From an uncultured Saprospiraceae bacterium (GTDB taxonomy: Bacteria > Bacteroidota > Bacteroidia > Chitinophagales > Saprospiraceae): 64,000 bases of DNA. Shown here piece after piece: positions 25,858-34,185 of the stretch. A program made the translations under genes and the position numbers. How positions within the stretch are numbered: position 1 is the stretch's first letter; each line of letters begins with the position of its first letter. The notes beneath the pieces are model-generated. The model worked only from the letters and a program-made list of their open reading frames with translations, did no database searches and was not told the DNA's origin. Where the stretch lies: NCBI GenBank assembly GCA_937995755.1, contig CALKJD010000014.1:23586-87585 (forward strand), in the 5' to 3' direction.

Positions 25858-27052
25858 ATTTAGAAAGATGAGCGCTGTTACTTTTATTTCTGTTGACCAC
25901 TCGTTCTATCGCTGCAATCCATAAAGGACTAAATAGTAGCGTGAGGGAGATTAGGCATATTCCAGCGTTGTAGCCAAATTCAGAAATGATCTTGGAGCTA
26001 TATGCGGTAAAGCAAACTAAGAAACTCATTTCTCCGATTTGCGCCAGTAATGCCCCACCTATCAATGCTTCTTTCCATTCGGATCCAAATACTTTCAAGA
26101 CGATAGAATTGACAGCTTGATTAAGAATGAAGACTACGAACATTAGACCTACGATGATTTGTATGTTTTCTCTGAGAAACATCAAGTCAATCTGCGCGCC
26201 TACCGAAATGAAAAATACGGCCACAAATATGATCCTAAATGGATGTAAATTGTCATGGATCCAATCTGTCTCTTTAGCGGCATGGACTACTATACCACCG
26301 ACAAATGCTCCTAGGGCAGGTGACAATCCAAGAATGCCCATCAGTAAAGCCCCAGCAGCGCAGAAGACGATTGCCATAAATACTTGCATCTCATGATCTT
26401 TTTCAAGAGAATCGAGCCATTTAAATTCTAGCGTTTCTTTTTTGTAGAGAAAGATAAATATCGAAATGATCAATACACCACCTACGATCTGCAAATACAT
26501 CTGTGTAGTGGACTGAGTAATACCTCCCAATAACGATGTGATTATAAGTATAGGTGCTATAGCTATATCTTGAGTAAGTAGAATACTTAATACGTCCTTG
26601 CCCACCTTGTTTTCCAAGAGATTTTTTTCTTCTAATAGCTTTATCACTACGGCTGAACTACTCAATGCAATCACAAAACCAAGTACGACAGATCTTGCTA
26701 ATGACCAATCGGCATAGTAGCCAATGGTCCACATCACTAACACACTCACTATGACTTGCATCATCGTACCTAGTATAGCTACTCTCCATTGCTTTACAAA
26801 AGCCGGTAAGGAGATTTCCATACCTATAAAAAAGAAGAGTAAGATGATTCCTATTTCTCCTAAAAATTGAATTTGCTCTTCACTCTTGAATACATTAAAG
26901 CCATGTTGGCCAAGACATACGCCTATTAATATATATCCTATAAGATAGGGTTGACGTAGACGCTTAAGTACATAACCAATGAGTACAGCTAGTATACCTA
27001 CAAGGAATATATTAGCAATAGAATCATTAATAGAAGCCATCAAAACCATCAT
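25856..27052 (-). CDS. CPA2 family cation/proton antiporter
   Basis: A 398-aa polytopic protein with about 11-12 membrane segments. LRQPYLIGYILIGVCLG and LGEIGIILLFFFIGMEI are the characteristic early helices of the KefB/CPA2 family, and FVIALSSSAVVIKLLEE and LGLSPALGAFVGGI hold the conserved discontinuous helices. It lacks the C-terminal RCK/TrkA domain of KefB. It probably exchanges K+ or Na+ for H+. Several ATGs lie at the start (MMVLMAS); the first is used here. It follows the tandem USP gene by 66 bases and is probably read from the same promoter at 28067-28096. Confidence 0.9.
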   Translation of the reverse strand: MMVLMASINDSIANIFLVGILAVLIGYVLKRLRQPYLIGYILIGVCLGQHGFNVFKSEEQIQFLGEIGIILLFFFIGMEISLPAFVKQWRVAILGTMMQVIVSVLVMWTIGYYADWSLARSVVLGFVIALSSSAVVIKLLEEKNLLENKVGKDVLSILLTQDIAIAPILIITSLLGGITQSTTQMYLQIVGGVLIISIFIFLYKKETLEFKWLDSLEKDHEMQVFMAIVFCAAGALLMGILGLSPALGAFVGGIVVHAAKETDWIHDNLHPFRIIFVAVFFISVGAQIDLMFLRENIQIIVGLMFVVFILNQAVNSIVLKVFGSEWKEALIGGALLAQIGEMSFLVCFTAYSSKIISEFGYNAGICLISLTLLFSPLWIAAIERVVNRNKSNSAHLSK

Positions 27053-27118
27053 ATAAGTACTTTGTATTTTTCTGTTATAATATCAATATCGAGAAGATTG
27101 TACGTAGAGAGCAGTAAG

Positions 27119-28000
27119 TTATTTCCAAACGTATAAAGGTACCTTGATATGATTAAATACTTTACCGTCAAATGCTTGTTGTAATCCAAATAGATTCCAG
27201 TGTTTTTTATTCGCTTTGATTCCAATGAAATCGACGTCCATATCATTAGTCAAGTCGTCTATAATATTTTCTATTTTACCAGCTTTCAAATTGAAAGAGA
27301 TAAAACCATGATCCTCATCTTGGAGAAAAAGTCTTCTGTACACTTTTAGTTTTTTATCTGCATCCAATACCTTTTCTTCTTCATCTAAGATATGAATAAA
27401 GCTCATATGGACTTCATTTCGATTAGATACTTCGATCATATCTTGGATCATTGTAAGTTCGTTAAAATCGAAATTAATCAACATACACATATGGTCAAGA
27501 TTGCGATTGCCATATGTAGAGGGAAACACAATCACAGATTTAGATGATTTATCGATGATCGATCTGGATAGATTACCAATTCCCAGATCTCTTTTGCGGT
27601 AATCAACATCTGCACCTACGACAATTAGATCGGTTGCTGTCTCTTCTGCTTCGGATAGAATACCAGAAACCGCAAAATCTGATCTGATATTAGACATGAC
27701 GATCTGATCTTCAATTGACATTCTTGCTAATACGGTGATAACCATGGCTCTTAATTGCTTTAGGTCATCTTCTATCATATCATCAATATCTTCTACAATG
27801 CTAGATCCAACAGAGTCGATGTAGGTGTCTAGGAGTTCACCAGAGTCATCATAGATCAATCTACTTGATAAAGGTCTACTTACATGAAGACACCTGACGT
27901 TGGCATCGAGCATAAGACCTAGTGTGATACCATATTCTATAATTGCTTCTGATGCCTTGTCCAGTTCTACTGCGACTAAGATGTTATTGATATTATTCAT
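27119..28000 (-). CDS. Tandem universal stress protein
   Basis: A 293-aa protein of two UspA domains (about 1-150 and 155-293). Domain 1 has the family start NNILVAVELDKASEAII and the GADVDYRKRDLGIGNLSRSI region near the nucleotide site. Domain 2 is diverged and ends in HIKVPLYVWK. Universal stress proteins bind ATP or AMP and modulate transporters or metabolism. It is transcribed with the CPA2 antiporter, a frequent pairing that suggests regulation of ion exchange. A paralogue with the same layout is encoded divergently at 28757-29665. Confidence 0.9.
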   Translation of the reverse strand: MNNINNILVAVELDKASEAIIEYGITLGLMLDANVRCLHVSRPLSSRLIYDDSGELLDTYIDSVGSSIVEDIDDMIEDDLKQLRAMVITVLARMSIEDQIVMSNIRSDFAVSGILSEAEETATDLIVVGADVDYRKRDLGIGNLSRSIIDKSSKSVIVFPSTYGNRNLDHMCMLINFDFNELTMIQDMIEVSNRNEVHMSFIHILDEEEKVLDADKKLKVYRRLFLQDEDHGFISFNLKAGKIENIIDDLTNDMDVDFIGIKANKKHWNLFGLQQAFDGKVFNHIKVPLYVWK

Positions 28001-28066
28001 ATACCTTGATTTAGCCTTGATGATTAAATGAAAGAATGATCTTAAAGTTACCGTAAGTATTAATAG

Positions 28067-28096
28067 GGTAGAGAGCCCAAATTCATGATTTAGTCA
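28067..28096 (-). promoter_or_regulatory. TGTGACY-N16-CTCT promoter, USP and antiporter
   Basis: Minus strand GTGACT, 16 bases, CTCTCTAC, ending 66 bases before ATG 28000. It is divergent with the site at 28379. Confidence 0.65.
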
Positions 28097-28378
28097 CATT
28101 GTATGGAGTGACTTTTATAACTAGTGGACAGTATCTATTGGTATTGTATGAAAGTCGTTCCGTCGTATAAGGGCTATGTTATATTTTAGTAATACAGTTG
28201 ATGTGGAACAGTATATCTAATCATCGAATTGATTTTTATAGTTCTAAATGTTGGCGGTGTATTGCTTTAACTTGTTTGTAATGAGGGGTTTATGATTAAG
28301 GAATGTAGCGCGTTTTAATGCGGATGCCTAGGATAGGTAGAATAATTAAAATATATCGAAATAAATATTTGAAATCCT

Positions 28379-28408
28379 GTGACCTAAGATAAATACTAGG
28401 CTCTCTTT
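28379..28408 (+). promoter_or_regulatory. TGTGACC-N16-CTCT promoter, Lys/Ala-rich mini-protein
   Basis: GTGACC, 16 bases, CTCTCTTT, an exact consensus match, ending 85 bases before ATG 28494. Confidence 0.75.
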
Positions 28409-28493
28409 GTTGTCCATTCCCAAAAACAATATAAACTTGGAATAGGATATACTTTAAACACATTTAGTTAATCATTTTAATTTTTGAAATATC

Positions 28494-28655
28494 ATGGCAC
28501 AGTCAAAAGCGGAAAAAAGAAATGCAGCTAAAAAAGTAGCTGAAGCAAAAGCACAAGCAAAAAAAGCTGTTAGAGCGTCAAAGCCACAAGCAGCAACTGC
28601 AGGAGGTAAAGCCCCAAAAGGGAAAAAGTCTCTTACAGCAGGAAAGAAAAAGTAG
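28494..28655 (+). CDS. 53-aa Lys/Ala-rich basic protein
   Basis: The frame ATG 28494 to TAG 28653 encodes MAQSKAEKRNAAKKVAEAKA followed by more K/A/R-rich sequence and GKAPKGKKS, ending AGKKK. It has no acidic cluster, no cysteine and no signal. Composition resembles the tails of bacterial histone H1-like proteins, so DNA, RNA or polyphosphate binding is plausible but unproven. It has its own consensus TGTGACC promoter and a strong terminator at 28681-28717, so it is a stand-alone stress-type unit between two USP genes. Confidence 0.75.
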   Translation: MAQSKAEKRNAAKKVAEAKAQAKKAVRASKPQAATAGGKAPKGKKSLTAGKKK

Positions 28656-28680
28656 TATAGCGTTTTTTAAAGAAATGATC

Positions 28681-28717
28681 AAAGGGCTATATAAATTCAA
28701 AATTTGTATAGCCCTTT
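28681..28717 (+). terminator. Rho-independent terminator after the mini-protein gene
   Basis: An 11-bp perfect stem AAAGGGCTATA/TATAGCCCTTT with a loop that can fold further (AAATT/AATTT). It is followed by TTATTATTA. It separates the mini-protein gene from the second USP gene. Confidence 0.8.
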
Positions 28718-28756
28718 GTTATTATTACTAGAGGGAGATTTAATCTTAGAAAGACA

Positions 28757-29665
28757 ATGAAGCATATCAATAATATATTAGTAGCCTCTGAGCTAAATAA
28801 AGAATCTTACGAAGCATTAGCCTATGGTATTACTTTGGGTCTGATGTATGATGCTAAAGTTAGTTGTATACATGTCGTCAAAGATTCTCCAATTGATGTA
28901 ATTAAAGAGACGCTGCATATTGGAAGTGCCAAGTATGGAGATGCTATCAAAGAAGCTAAACAAGAAAGCCAGAATTTACTAAGTCACATTATAGATGTGA
29001 TAGCAAAAGAACTAGGTGTCGGAGAGGTAGATGTCGACTTAAGAATAGTAAGCGGACCCTTGAGCCAATCTATTATGAACCATGCGGAGAAAATAGATGC
29101 CGATGTGGTGATTATAGGTACAGAGTCAGGCTCTCGATTTTCTAGAACAGCACATACCAACTTAGCTTTAAATATGATAGAACTGGAGAAGGCCAATGTT
29201 TTGCTCATACCTTCAGGATATCGCTTAGAGCGTATTGAACAGTTTGGTGGGTTTATCAATTTTGAAATCGAAGAAGTAGATTTCATTCATAAAATGATCA
29301 ACCATGCGAAAAAGACAGATAATGGCGTTAAGTTCATTCATGTGGTAGAACCTCGAGGAAACCTAGAAAGAGCAAAAGGATTACTGAAAAGTTTCGAACA
29401 GTTATTTGCAGAAGAGATGGCAGAATACGGTGTGAAGTTTATAATAGAAACAGGAGAATTGTCTGATGTTGTAAACGGACTCGAAGAAAAACATGGGATA
29501 GATCTCATGATTATTCGTGCGTATAAAAGACATTGGGATATGTATACTTCATCTTCTACATTTGCGGATACTGTAATTCAAAGTATTAAAAGTCCTCTGA
29601 TGGTGTGGAAGACTACGCGTAAAGTGAAAAGAAACATTCTACAGGAAAAATTAAAGAACGTTTGA
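28757..29665 (+). CDS. Tandem universal stress protein
   Basis: A 302-aa two-domain USP, paralogous to the one at 27119-28000 (shared start INNILVA.EL and ending SIKSPLMVWK). Domain 1 includes VVIIGTESGSRFSRTAHTNL, the usual nucleotide-loop region, although the canonical G-x2-G-x9-GS pattern is imperfect. Domain 2 (about 160-290) is more diverged. A terminator closes it at 29706. I see no TGTGACC site directly before it, so it may be read by partial readthrough from the mini-protein promoter or from an unrecognised promoter. Confidence 0.9.
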   Translation: MKHINNILVASELNKESYEALAYGITLGLMYDAKVSCIHVVKDSPIDVIKETLHIGSAKYGDAIKEAKQESQNLLSHIIDVIAKELGVGEVDVDLRIVSGPLSQSIMNHAEKIDADVVIIGTESGSRFSRTAHTNLALNMIELEKANVLLIPSGYRLERIEQFGGFINFEIEEVDFIHKMINHAKKTDNGVKFIHVVEPRGNLERAKGLLKSFEQLFAEEMAEYGVKFIIETGELSDVVNGLEEKHGIDLMIIRAYKRHWDMYTSSSTFADTVIQSIKSPLMVWKTTRKVKRNILQEKLKNV

Positions 29666-29705
29666 TTAAGGAATTAGCGTTTATATCTAGCAAAGTATAA
29701 TAATG

Positions 29706-29734
29706 AAGCCGTCTAATAATGACGGCTTTTTTTG
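29706..29734 (+). terminator. Rho-independent terminator after the second USP gene
   Basis: An 8-bp stem AAGCCGTC/GACGGCTT with a 7-base loop, followed by a run of T. Confidence 0.88.
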
Positions 29735-29772
29735 TTATAATCGTCTATAGTGTTAGGCTACTTAATAGTTTG

Positions 29773-29802
29773 GTGACCAAAGCGAGTGTTTAGGCTCTCT
29801 TT
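29773..29802 (+). promoter_or_regulatory. TGTGACC-N16-CTCT promoter, mscS gene
   Basis: GTGACC, 16 bases, CTCTCTTT, ending 19 bases before ATG 29822, so the transcript leader must be very short. Confidence 0.72.
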
Positions 29803-29821
29803 ATAAAATAAACAGGCTTCT

Positions 29822-30745
29822 ATGGATAATATCATCGATCAATTATCGTCATCTTTTACGTTATTAGTAAGTAAGCTCTATCTATGGGTAGATAGAGTGG
29901 TCTTATCAGTGCCTAACTTTATATTGGTATTGGTGGCACTTTTTATTGGTCTCAAACTGATGAAATATGCTAGAAGGATTGTCGATCGAATCGCTGTAAA
30001 GAGTTTTCCTGGTAATGTAAGTGTGCAGAACCTTGTCAATAATGTGGGGTCGGTATTTTTATATATTGTATTGTTTATTATTCTACTGACTATCTTAGGA
30101 CTCGAAGGTCCGATTACTACAGTATTGGCTTCTGCTGGTGTGGCGGGTCTTGCATTAGGTTTAGCGCTGCAAGATCCATTGATGAACCTGTTTTCTGGGA
30201 TTATCATGAGTGTTAAACATGTCTTTGGTATTGGCGATTTTATAGAATCAAATGGATATGTAGGAGTAGTGCAAGAAGTGTCTCTTAAATCGACTGTCAT
30301 TCGGACGCTTAGTGGAGAAGAGGTAAATATTCCTAATAAATTAGTGCTCCAAAGTCCAGTGAAGAACTTTACAACCAATGGTGTGCGACGAGTAGAATTT
30401 ACTTGTGGAGTATCATATGCAGATAATCTTGAAGAAGTAAAGAAAGTGGCTATGGCTGCTGTAAGATCTTTAGCTATCGATTCAGTAGAGCGACCGGTAG
30501 AATTTATCTATACAGGATTTGGAGAAAGCTCTATAGATTTTCAAATTAGATTTTGGACTAATCCAGATACAGTATGGCAATTTTTGGATGCAAAGAGTAT
30601 GGCGATTATGAAAGTAAAAACCGCTTTTGATCAGCATAGTATCACTATACCATTTCCAATCAGAACATTGGATTTTGGAATTAAAGGTGGATTACAATTG
30701 GGAGAAAGTATTGGAAGTAATACCATCGCAAAATCGTCATCATAA
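29822..30745 (+). CDS. mscS: MscS-type mechanosensitive channel
   Basis: A 307-aa small-conductance mechanosensitive channel. Three N-terminal membrane helices end in the pore helix ASAGVAGLALGLALQDPLMN (about 98-117), followed by the beta domain (FGIGDFIESNGYVGVVQEVS, then NIPNKLV) and the alpha/beta cytosolic cage. It opens on hypo-osmotic shock to release solutes. A second, unrelated-in-detail MscS is encoded at 32362-33222. The 3' codons take part in a 17-bp perfect inverted repeat with the downstream region. Confidence 0.93.
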   Translation: MDNIIDQLSSSFTLLVSKLYLWVDRVVLSVPNFILVLVALFIGLKLMKYARRIVDRIAVKSFPGNVSVQNLVNNVGSVFLYIVLFIILLTILGLEGPITTVLASAGVAGLALGLALQDPLMNLFSGIIMSVKHVFGIGDFIESNGYVGVVQEVSLKSTVIRTLSGEEVNIPNKLVLQSPVKNFTTNGVRRVEFTCGVSYADNLEEVKKVAMAAVRSLAIDSVERPVEFIYTGFGESSIDFQIRFWTNPDTVWQFLDAKSMAIMKVKTAFDQHSITIPFPIRTLDFGIKGGLQLGESIGSNTIAKSSS

Positions 30746-30763
30746 TTGACGATTTTGCGATGG
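30723..30763. terminator. 17-bp perfect inverted repeat between convergent genes
   Basis: CCATCGCAAAATCGTCA and its exact complement flank a 7-base loop. The left arm lies in the last codons of mscS and the loop covers its stop. It probably acts as a bidirectional terminator or mRNA 3'-end stabiliser between mscS and rimK; there is no T-run on either side. Confidence 0.6.
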
Positions 30764-30802
30764 AAGAATGGTATAAATTAAGAGCTTATTTAGTACTCAT
30801 TC

Positions 30803-31675
30803 TTATACGTTTCTTTCGACATATCTAATTATTTTCTTGGCGATGTCTTTGCCTGTAGCTTTCTCTATACCTTCTAAACCAGGTGAAGAGTTTACCTCTA
30901 ATACAAGTGGTCCATTTTTGGATTGAAGCATATCTACTCCTGCTACGCCAAGACCCATTGCCTTAGTTGCGATTAATGCAGTGTTTTCCTCTTCTTCTGA
31001 TAATTCTATAATCGTAGCTGTACCGCCTTGATGTAGATTAGAACGGAATTCACCTTCTTTACCTTGACGCTTCATCGCACCTACGACTACACCATCTACT
31101 ACGAAAGCTCTGATATCTGCACCTCCGGCTTCTTTGATAAATTCTTGTACTATTATTCGAGCTTCTAGTCCATTGAAAGCTTGCATTACAGATCCTGCGG
31201 CATTTTGTGATTCGGCTAGTATGACTCCTAAGCCTTGTGTGCCTTCTAGCAGTTTGAGGATAACTGGAGCGCCACCTACGGAATCCACTACGTGCTCTAC
31301 GTCTTTAGAAAAATTTGTAAATATCGTCTTGGGTAATCCAACCCCTGCGCGAGCAAGTAATTGTAAACTTCTGAGTTTATCACGAGAACGAACCAAAGCT
31401 TGTGACTCCACAGCTGAAAATATTTTCATCATTTCAAACTGACGAACTACTGCTGTACCATAGAATGTTACAGATGCTCCAATTCGTGGTATGATGGCGT
31501 CTACATTTTCGAGGTAAGCGCCTTGATAGAAAATCTTTGGGCTTTTTTTCTCTATTTCTATATTACACTTTAGATGATCCACGACTAACATCTCATGACC
31601 TAATTTGGTGCCTGCTTCTACGATTCTTTGGGTAGAGTATAATTTGGGTTGTCGAGATAAGATGACTATTTTCAT
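30803..31675 (-). CDS. rimK: RimK-family alpha-L-glutamate ligase
   Basis: A 290-aa ATP-grasp ligase. The RimK opening is [23 protein letters not shown]-grasp motifs are [20 protein letters not shown] (about 150), [19 protein letters not shown] and, for metal ligands, [17 protein letters not shown] (about 258). RimK adds glutamates to the C-terminus of ribosomal protein S6, and relatives make other gamma- or alpha-linked products. The upstream rimB-like gene overlaps it by four bases, so the two act together. Confidence 0.93.
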   Translation of the reverse strand: MKIVILSRQPKLYSTQRIVEAGTKLGHEMLVVDHLKCNIEIEKKSPKIFYQGAYLENVDAIIPRIGASVTFYGTAVVRQFEMMKIFSAVESQALVRSRDKLRSLQLLARAGVGLPKTIFTNFSKDVEHVVDSVGGAPVILKLLEGTQGLGVILAESQNAAGSVMQAFNGLEARIIVQEFIKEAGGADIRAFVVDGVVVGAMKRQGKEGEFRSNLHQGGTATIIELSEEEENTALIATKAMGLGVAGVDMLQSKNGPLVLEVNSSPGLEGIEKATGKDIAKKIIRYVERNV

Positions 31676-32130
31676 TTTTTATTTTTTTTGAGATGTAATT
31701 TTGATTTATGCGATAGGTCATATTTTGAAGGGTCGACAACATATTTACCCATAAGAAATTTCCTTCCTATAAGTACAGGAAATCTCATTTCTCCTCTTTC
31801 ACTTAATGAAAGGGTTATAAAGTATTTTTTTTCGAATAGTCGGATATTTGTCTTGATAATATACCTTCTTTCCGAATGGCCAAACGAATTTTTAATTCTT
31901 TTCTCCTTATAGTTTTCAGTAGAGAATTCTTTCTTGTCATACTGAGGGTGTGATGGGTCCAATAATGTGAAAGTCAAGAATTGCTTCCCATCTACTTCTT
32001 TAATTTCAATCTTGTGGCAATGTATTGCTGAGGTATACGCTCCAGTATCTATTTTGATATCGATATCTTGTAATCCTAACTCAGGGAAATCTACTTTGTC
32101 TTTCCTGCCTATTGTTTTCTTTTCTTTCAA
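31672..32130 (-). CDS. rimB: RimB-like retropepsin-fold protease
   Basis: A 152-aa protein of the ATP-dependent zinc protease/RimB family. It has the aspartic-protease-like motif [13 protein letters not shown] (Asp28-Thr-Gly) and a later [10 protein letters not shown] strand, giving a single retropepsin lobe. RimB proteins are linked to RimK and are thought to process the glutamate-tailed S6. It overlaps rimK by four bases. The basic C-terminus ends in HLKKNKK. Confidence 0.88.
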   Translation of the reverse strand: MKEKKTIGRKDKVDFPELGLQDIDIKIDTGAYTSAIHCHKIEIKEVDGKQFLTFTLLDPSHPQYDKKEFSTENYKEKRIKNSFGHSERRYIIKTNIRLFEKKYFITLSLSERGEMRFPVLIGRKFLMGKYVVDPSKYDLSHKSKLHLKKNKK

Positions 32131-32361
32131 ACCTTAAATTGATATTATTGAATGGATCGTGTACTATAATTCTTGATCATAGTAGTTTCGACTTCTCTGG
32201 AATGTAATAGCTACCTACGTAAATAGAGTAGGGTACTCAATGGTGAACTAACAATCTGTACAGTAAAATAAATCTCTTCCTATTGTATTATAATCAGGTG
32301 GTGATTTAATAGAAATTCTTGCGACTAATATCTACATGTATTTCGTAGACTTAATTTATTG

Positions 32362-33222
32362 CTAAATGCGCTCTACTGTAGATTGTGGGTTGTCCTCTTT
32401 CATGTAGACAGTTCTATGTGGATACGGTATCTCAACATTGGGATCTGCATCAAATCTTTTCTTAATACTTTCTAATAGGTCACAACCTAGTACGAAGGCA
32501 TCTGGTGCATCCTTTCCCCATACCCAAGCCCTAAGATTGACAGAACTGTCCATCAAGCTTATGACTCTCACTACTACCTCAGGAATACCCATTGCCAAAT
32601 CTTCTGCAGATCTTGGATCTAGATGAAGCGGATGCGCCAATACTTCTTCGGCCATGATTCTTTTAGCAGTGTCGATATCGCTGCTATAGCTAATGCTCAT
32701 ATCCACCCATTTTACGATCATGTCATCTCCAAAGTCTGCATTCACAATGATTTCATTACTTATGACAGAATTAGGAATAATAATTCGCCTGTTTTCAAAA
32801 TTACGGATGACAGTATGTCTAAGAGTGATATCTTCTACTATTCCTTGATGAGCGGCAAGAGCTAATCTATCATTGATTCTAAATGGTTTGAAAATGACAA
32901 TGAATACACCACTTACCACATTACCTAAGGCATGCTGAGCCGCAAAACCCATAGCTACAGCAAATATACCGGCACCGGCTAATAGTGAGCTGGCTAATGC
33001 TCTAAAGTTGGGCATGGAATATATGGCAATAGCGAATCCGACGAGATAAAGACAGGCTAAGACTACATGTTTTATAAACTTATAGTTAGTAGGGTCACTA
33101 GTCATTCCTTCTGTCGACCTTTTTACAAGACTAGTTAAAAGCTTATTGGCGATATAACCTATTACCAATGTAGCCAATACTATGAGGAGGAAAGTCGCTA
33201 TGCTTAAAAATAATGGATTCAT
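32362..33222 (-). CDS. MscS-type mechanosensitive channel
   Basis: A 286-aa MscS homologue. Membrane helices lie at about 5-25, 53-70 and 80-110. The pore helix is AGIFAVAMGFAAQHALGNVV, and the beta domain contains RINDRLALAAHQGIVEDITL and IIIPNSVISNE. The cytosolic cage domain is complete. Protein similarity to the other channel in this window (29822) is modest, so this is a distinct subfamily rather than a recent duplicate. It is monocistronic, with no TGTGACC site seen upstream. Confidence 0.92.
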   Translation of the reverse strand: MNPLFLSIATFLLIVLATLVIGYIANKLLTSLVKRSTEGMTSDPTNYKFIKHVVLACLYLVGFAIAIYSMPNFRALASSLLAGAGIFAVAMGFAAQHALGNVVSGVFIVIFKPFRINDRLALAAHQGIVEDITLRHTVIRNFENRRIIIPNSVISNEIIVNADFGDDMIVKWVDMSISYSSDIDTAKRIMAEEVLAHPLHLDPRSAEDLAMGIPEVVVRVISLMDSSVNLRAWVWGKDAPDAFVLGCDLLESIKKRFDADPNVEIPYPHRTVYMKEDNPQSTVERI

Positions 33223-33412
33223 AGTCTATAAAATTTCTTTGTTTGTTCGTGATACTCTTTCGATTGAGGGGCTTTATACCATCGGATACCCAAACTTAAC
33301 ATTTATCTACTATGGAATGTTACTTTAGGAGTGGCCTTTATGTTCAATATATAATTCACTTTGCAACTAAGTTATAGCTTGTAAGCTAGTCTTATGATAT
33401 AAAACAAAAAAA

Positions 33413-33459
33413 ATGACCGCTTACAGGTATTGGGTATTTCTTTCCTGTGAAGCGGTCAT
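33413..33459 (-). terminator. Rho-independent terminator after the acidic lipoprotein gene
   Basis: Stem ATGACCGCTT/AAGCGGTCAT extended by ACAGG/CCTGT after a single bulged G. On the minus strand it runs into TTTTTTTTGTTTT. Confidence 0.85.
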
Positions 33460-33488
33460 ATCCTAACTAACAGATATTTGTTATGGGA

Positions 33489-33941
33489 TTAGCTTTCTAA
33501 CTCTTCGTCGAATTCTTCTTCTATTTCTTCTTCGTCAATTTCAAGTTCATCATCCGAAAATAACTCTAGTGACTGAATTGATTTTTGGAGTTCATCGGCA
33601 GTAATTACAGTTCCACTTTTCAAAATAGTAACTATTCTAGTAAGCTCTGTGATAGCAGTGGTAGCTACAGAAGTATCATCCATTTCTTCCATATAGCTCT
33701 TGATAGATTCTATCGCATTCATTATCTCACTAGCGGCAGATGCTGTATCGCCATTTTCTAACGATGTCATTGCTGCCTCTAAGTACTCAGTTTCATCTGT
33801 TTCTATTTCTAAGATTTCATCTGCAACCTTTACTTGTACCTTTTCTGCATCTTCTATAGCAGTATTTTTTGCTTTTTCACTACCACATGAGATCATGCTA
33901 ATCGCGAATACAGCTAGAAAAGCAATATTTAAATATTTCAT
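33489..33941 (-). CDS. Acidic helical lipoprotein
   Basis: A 150-aa protein. The signal ends in ISMISC with Cys19 as lipidation site. The mature part is predicted helical and strongly acidic, with a Glu/Asp-rich end (SDDELEIDEEEIEEEFDEEL). I do not recognise a family. The acidic tail could bind Ca2+ or polyamines at the envelope, which would fit its position divergent from a Ca2+/Na+ antiporter, but that is a guess. It has its own TGTGACC promoter at 34003-34032. Confidence 0.82.
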   Translation of the reverse strand: MKYLNIAFLAVFAISMISCGSEKAKNTAIEDAEKVQVKVADEILEIETDETEYLEAAMTSLENGDTASAASEIMNAIESIKSYMEEMDDTSVATTAITELTRIVTILKSGTVITADELQKSIQSLELFSDDELEIDEEEIEEEFDEELES

Positions 33942-34002
33942 AATTCTATTAATTAATTGGTTTGGTTAAAGTATGTATCTCTATTCACAATGGAACAGTA
34001 GC

Positions 34003-34032
34003 TTACAGAGTCACTTTTGATAAGATGGTCAC
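34003..34032 (-). promoter_or_regulatory. TGTGACC-N16-CTCT promoter, acidic lipoprotein
   Basis: Minus strand GTGACC, 16 bases, CTCTGTAA, ending 61 bases before ATG 33941. It is divergent with the site at 34143. Confidence 0.68.
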
Positions 34033-34142
34033 ATGTATTAGACGCTTCTTTTTACACTTGTTTTTTGAGAAAAAGAGGGTAGTCCAAGATGTGAAATGAA
34101 GGAGTATCGACCTATTAGCAGATCGATGAGAACACTCGTCCT

Positions 34143-34172
34143 GTGACCAAATTGGACATTTCACCTCTCTTA
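34143..34172 (+). promoter_or_regulatory. TGTGACC-N16-CTCT promoter, Ca/Na antiporter
   Basis: GTGACC, 16 bases, CTCTCTTA, ending only 13 bases before ATG 34186. A nearly leaderless transcript is implied. Confidence 0.7.
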
Positions 34173-34185
34173 TCTAAACGCTTTA

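Larger units (their letters stand above)
28001..28493. other. 493-base divergent intergenic region
   Basis: It holds two TGTGACY-type promoters pointing outwards (28067-28096 minus, 28379-28408 plus). The 280 bases between them have no open frame of interest, no repeat and no strong hairpin that I can see. Confidence 0.6.

Noticed and set aside
28050..28070. CGTAAGTAT on the plus strand, like the DUF4331 promoter box
   Set aside because: There is no AAATCCAA at 15 bases upstream and the rest of the box differs; no gene starts close behind it.
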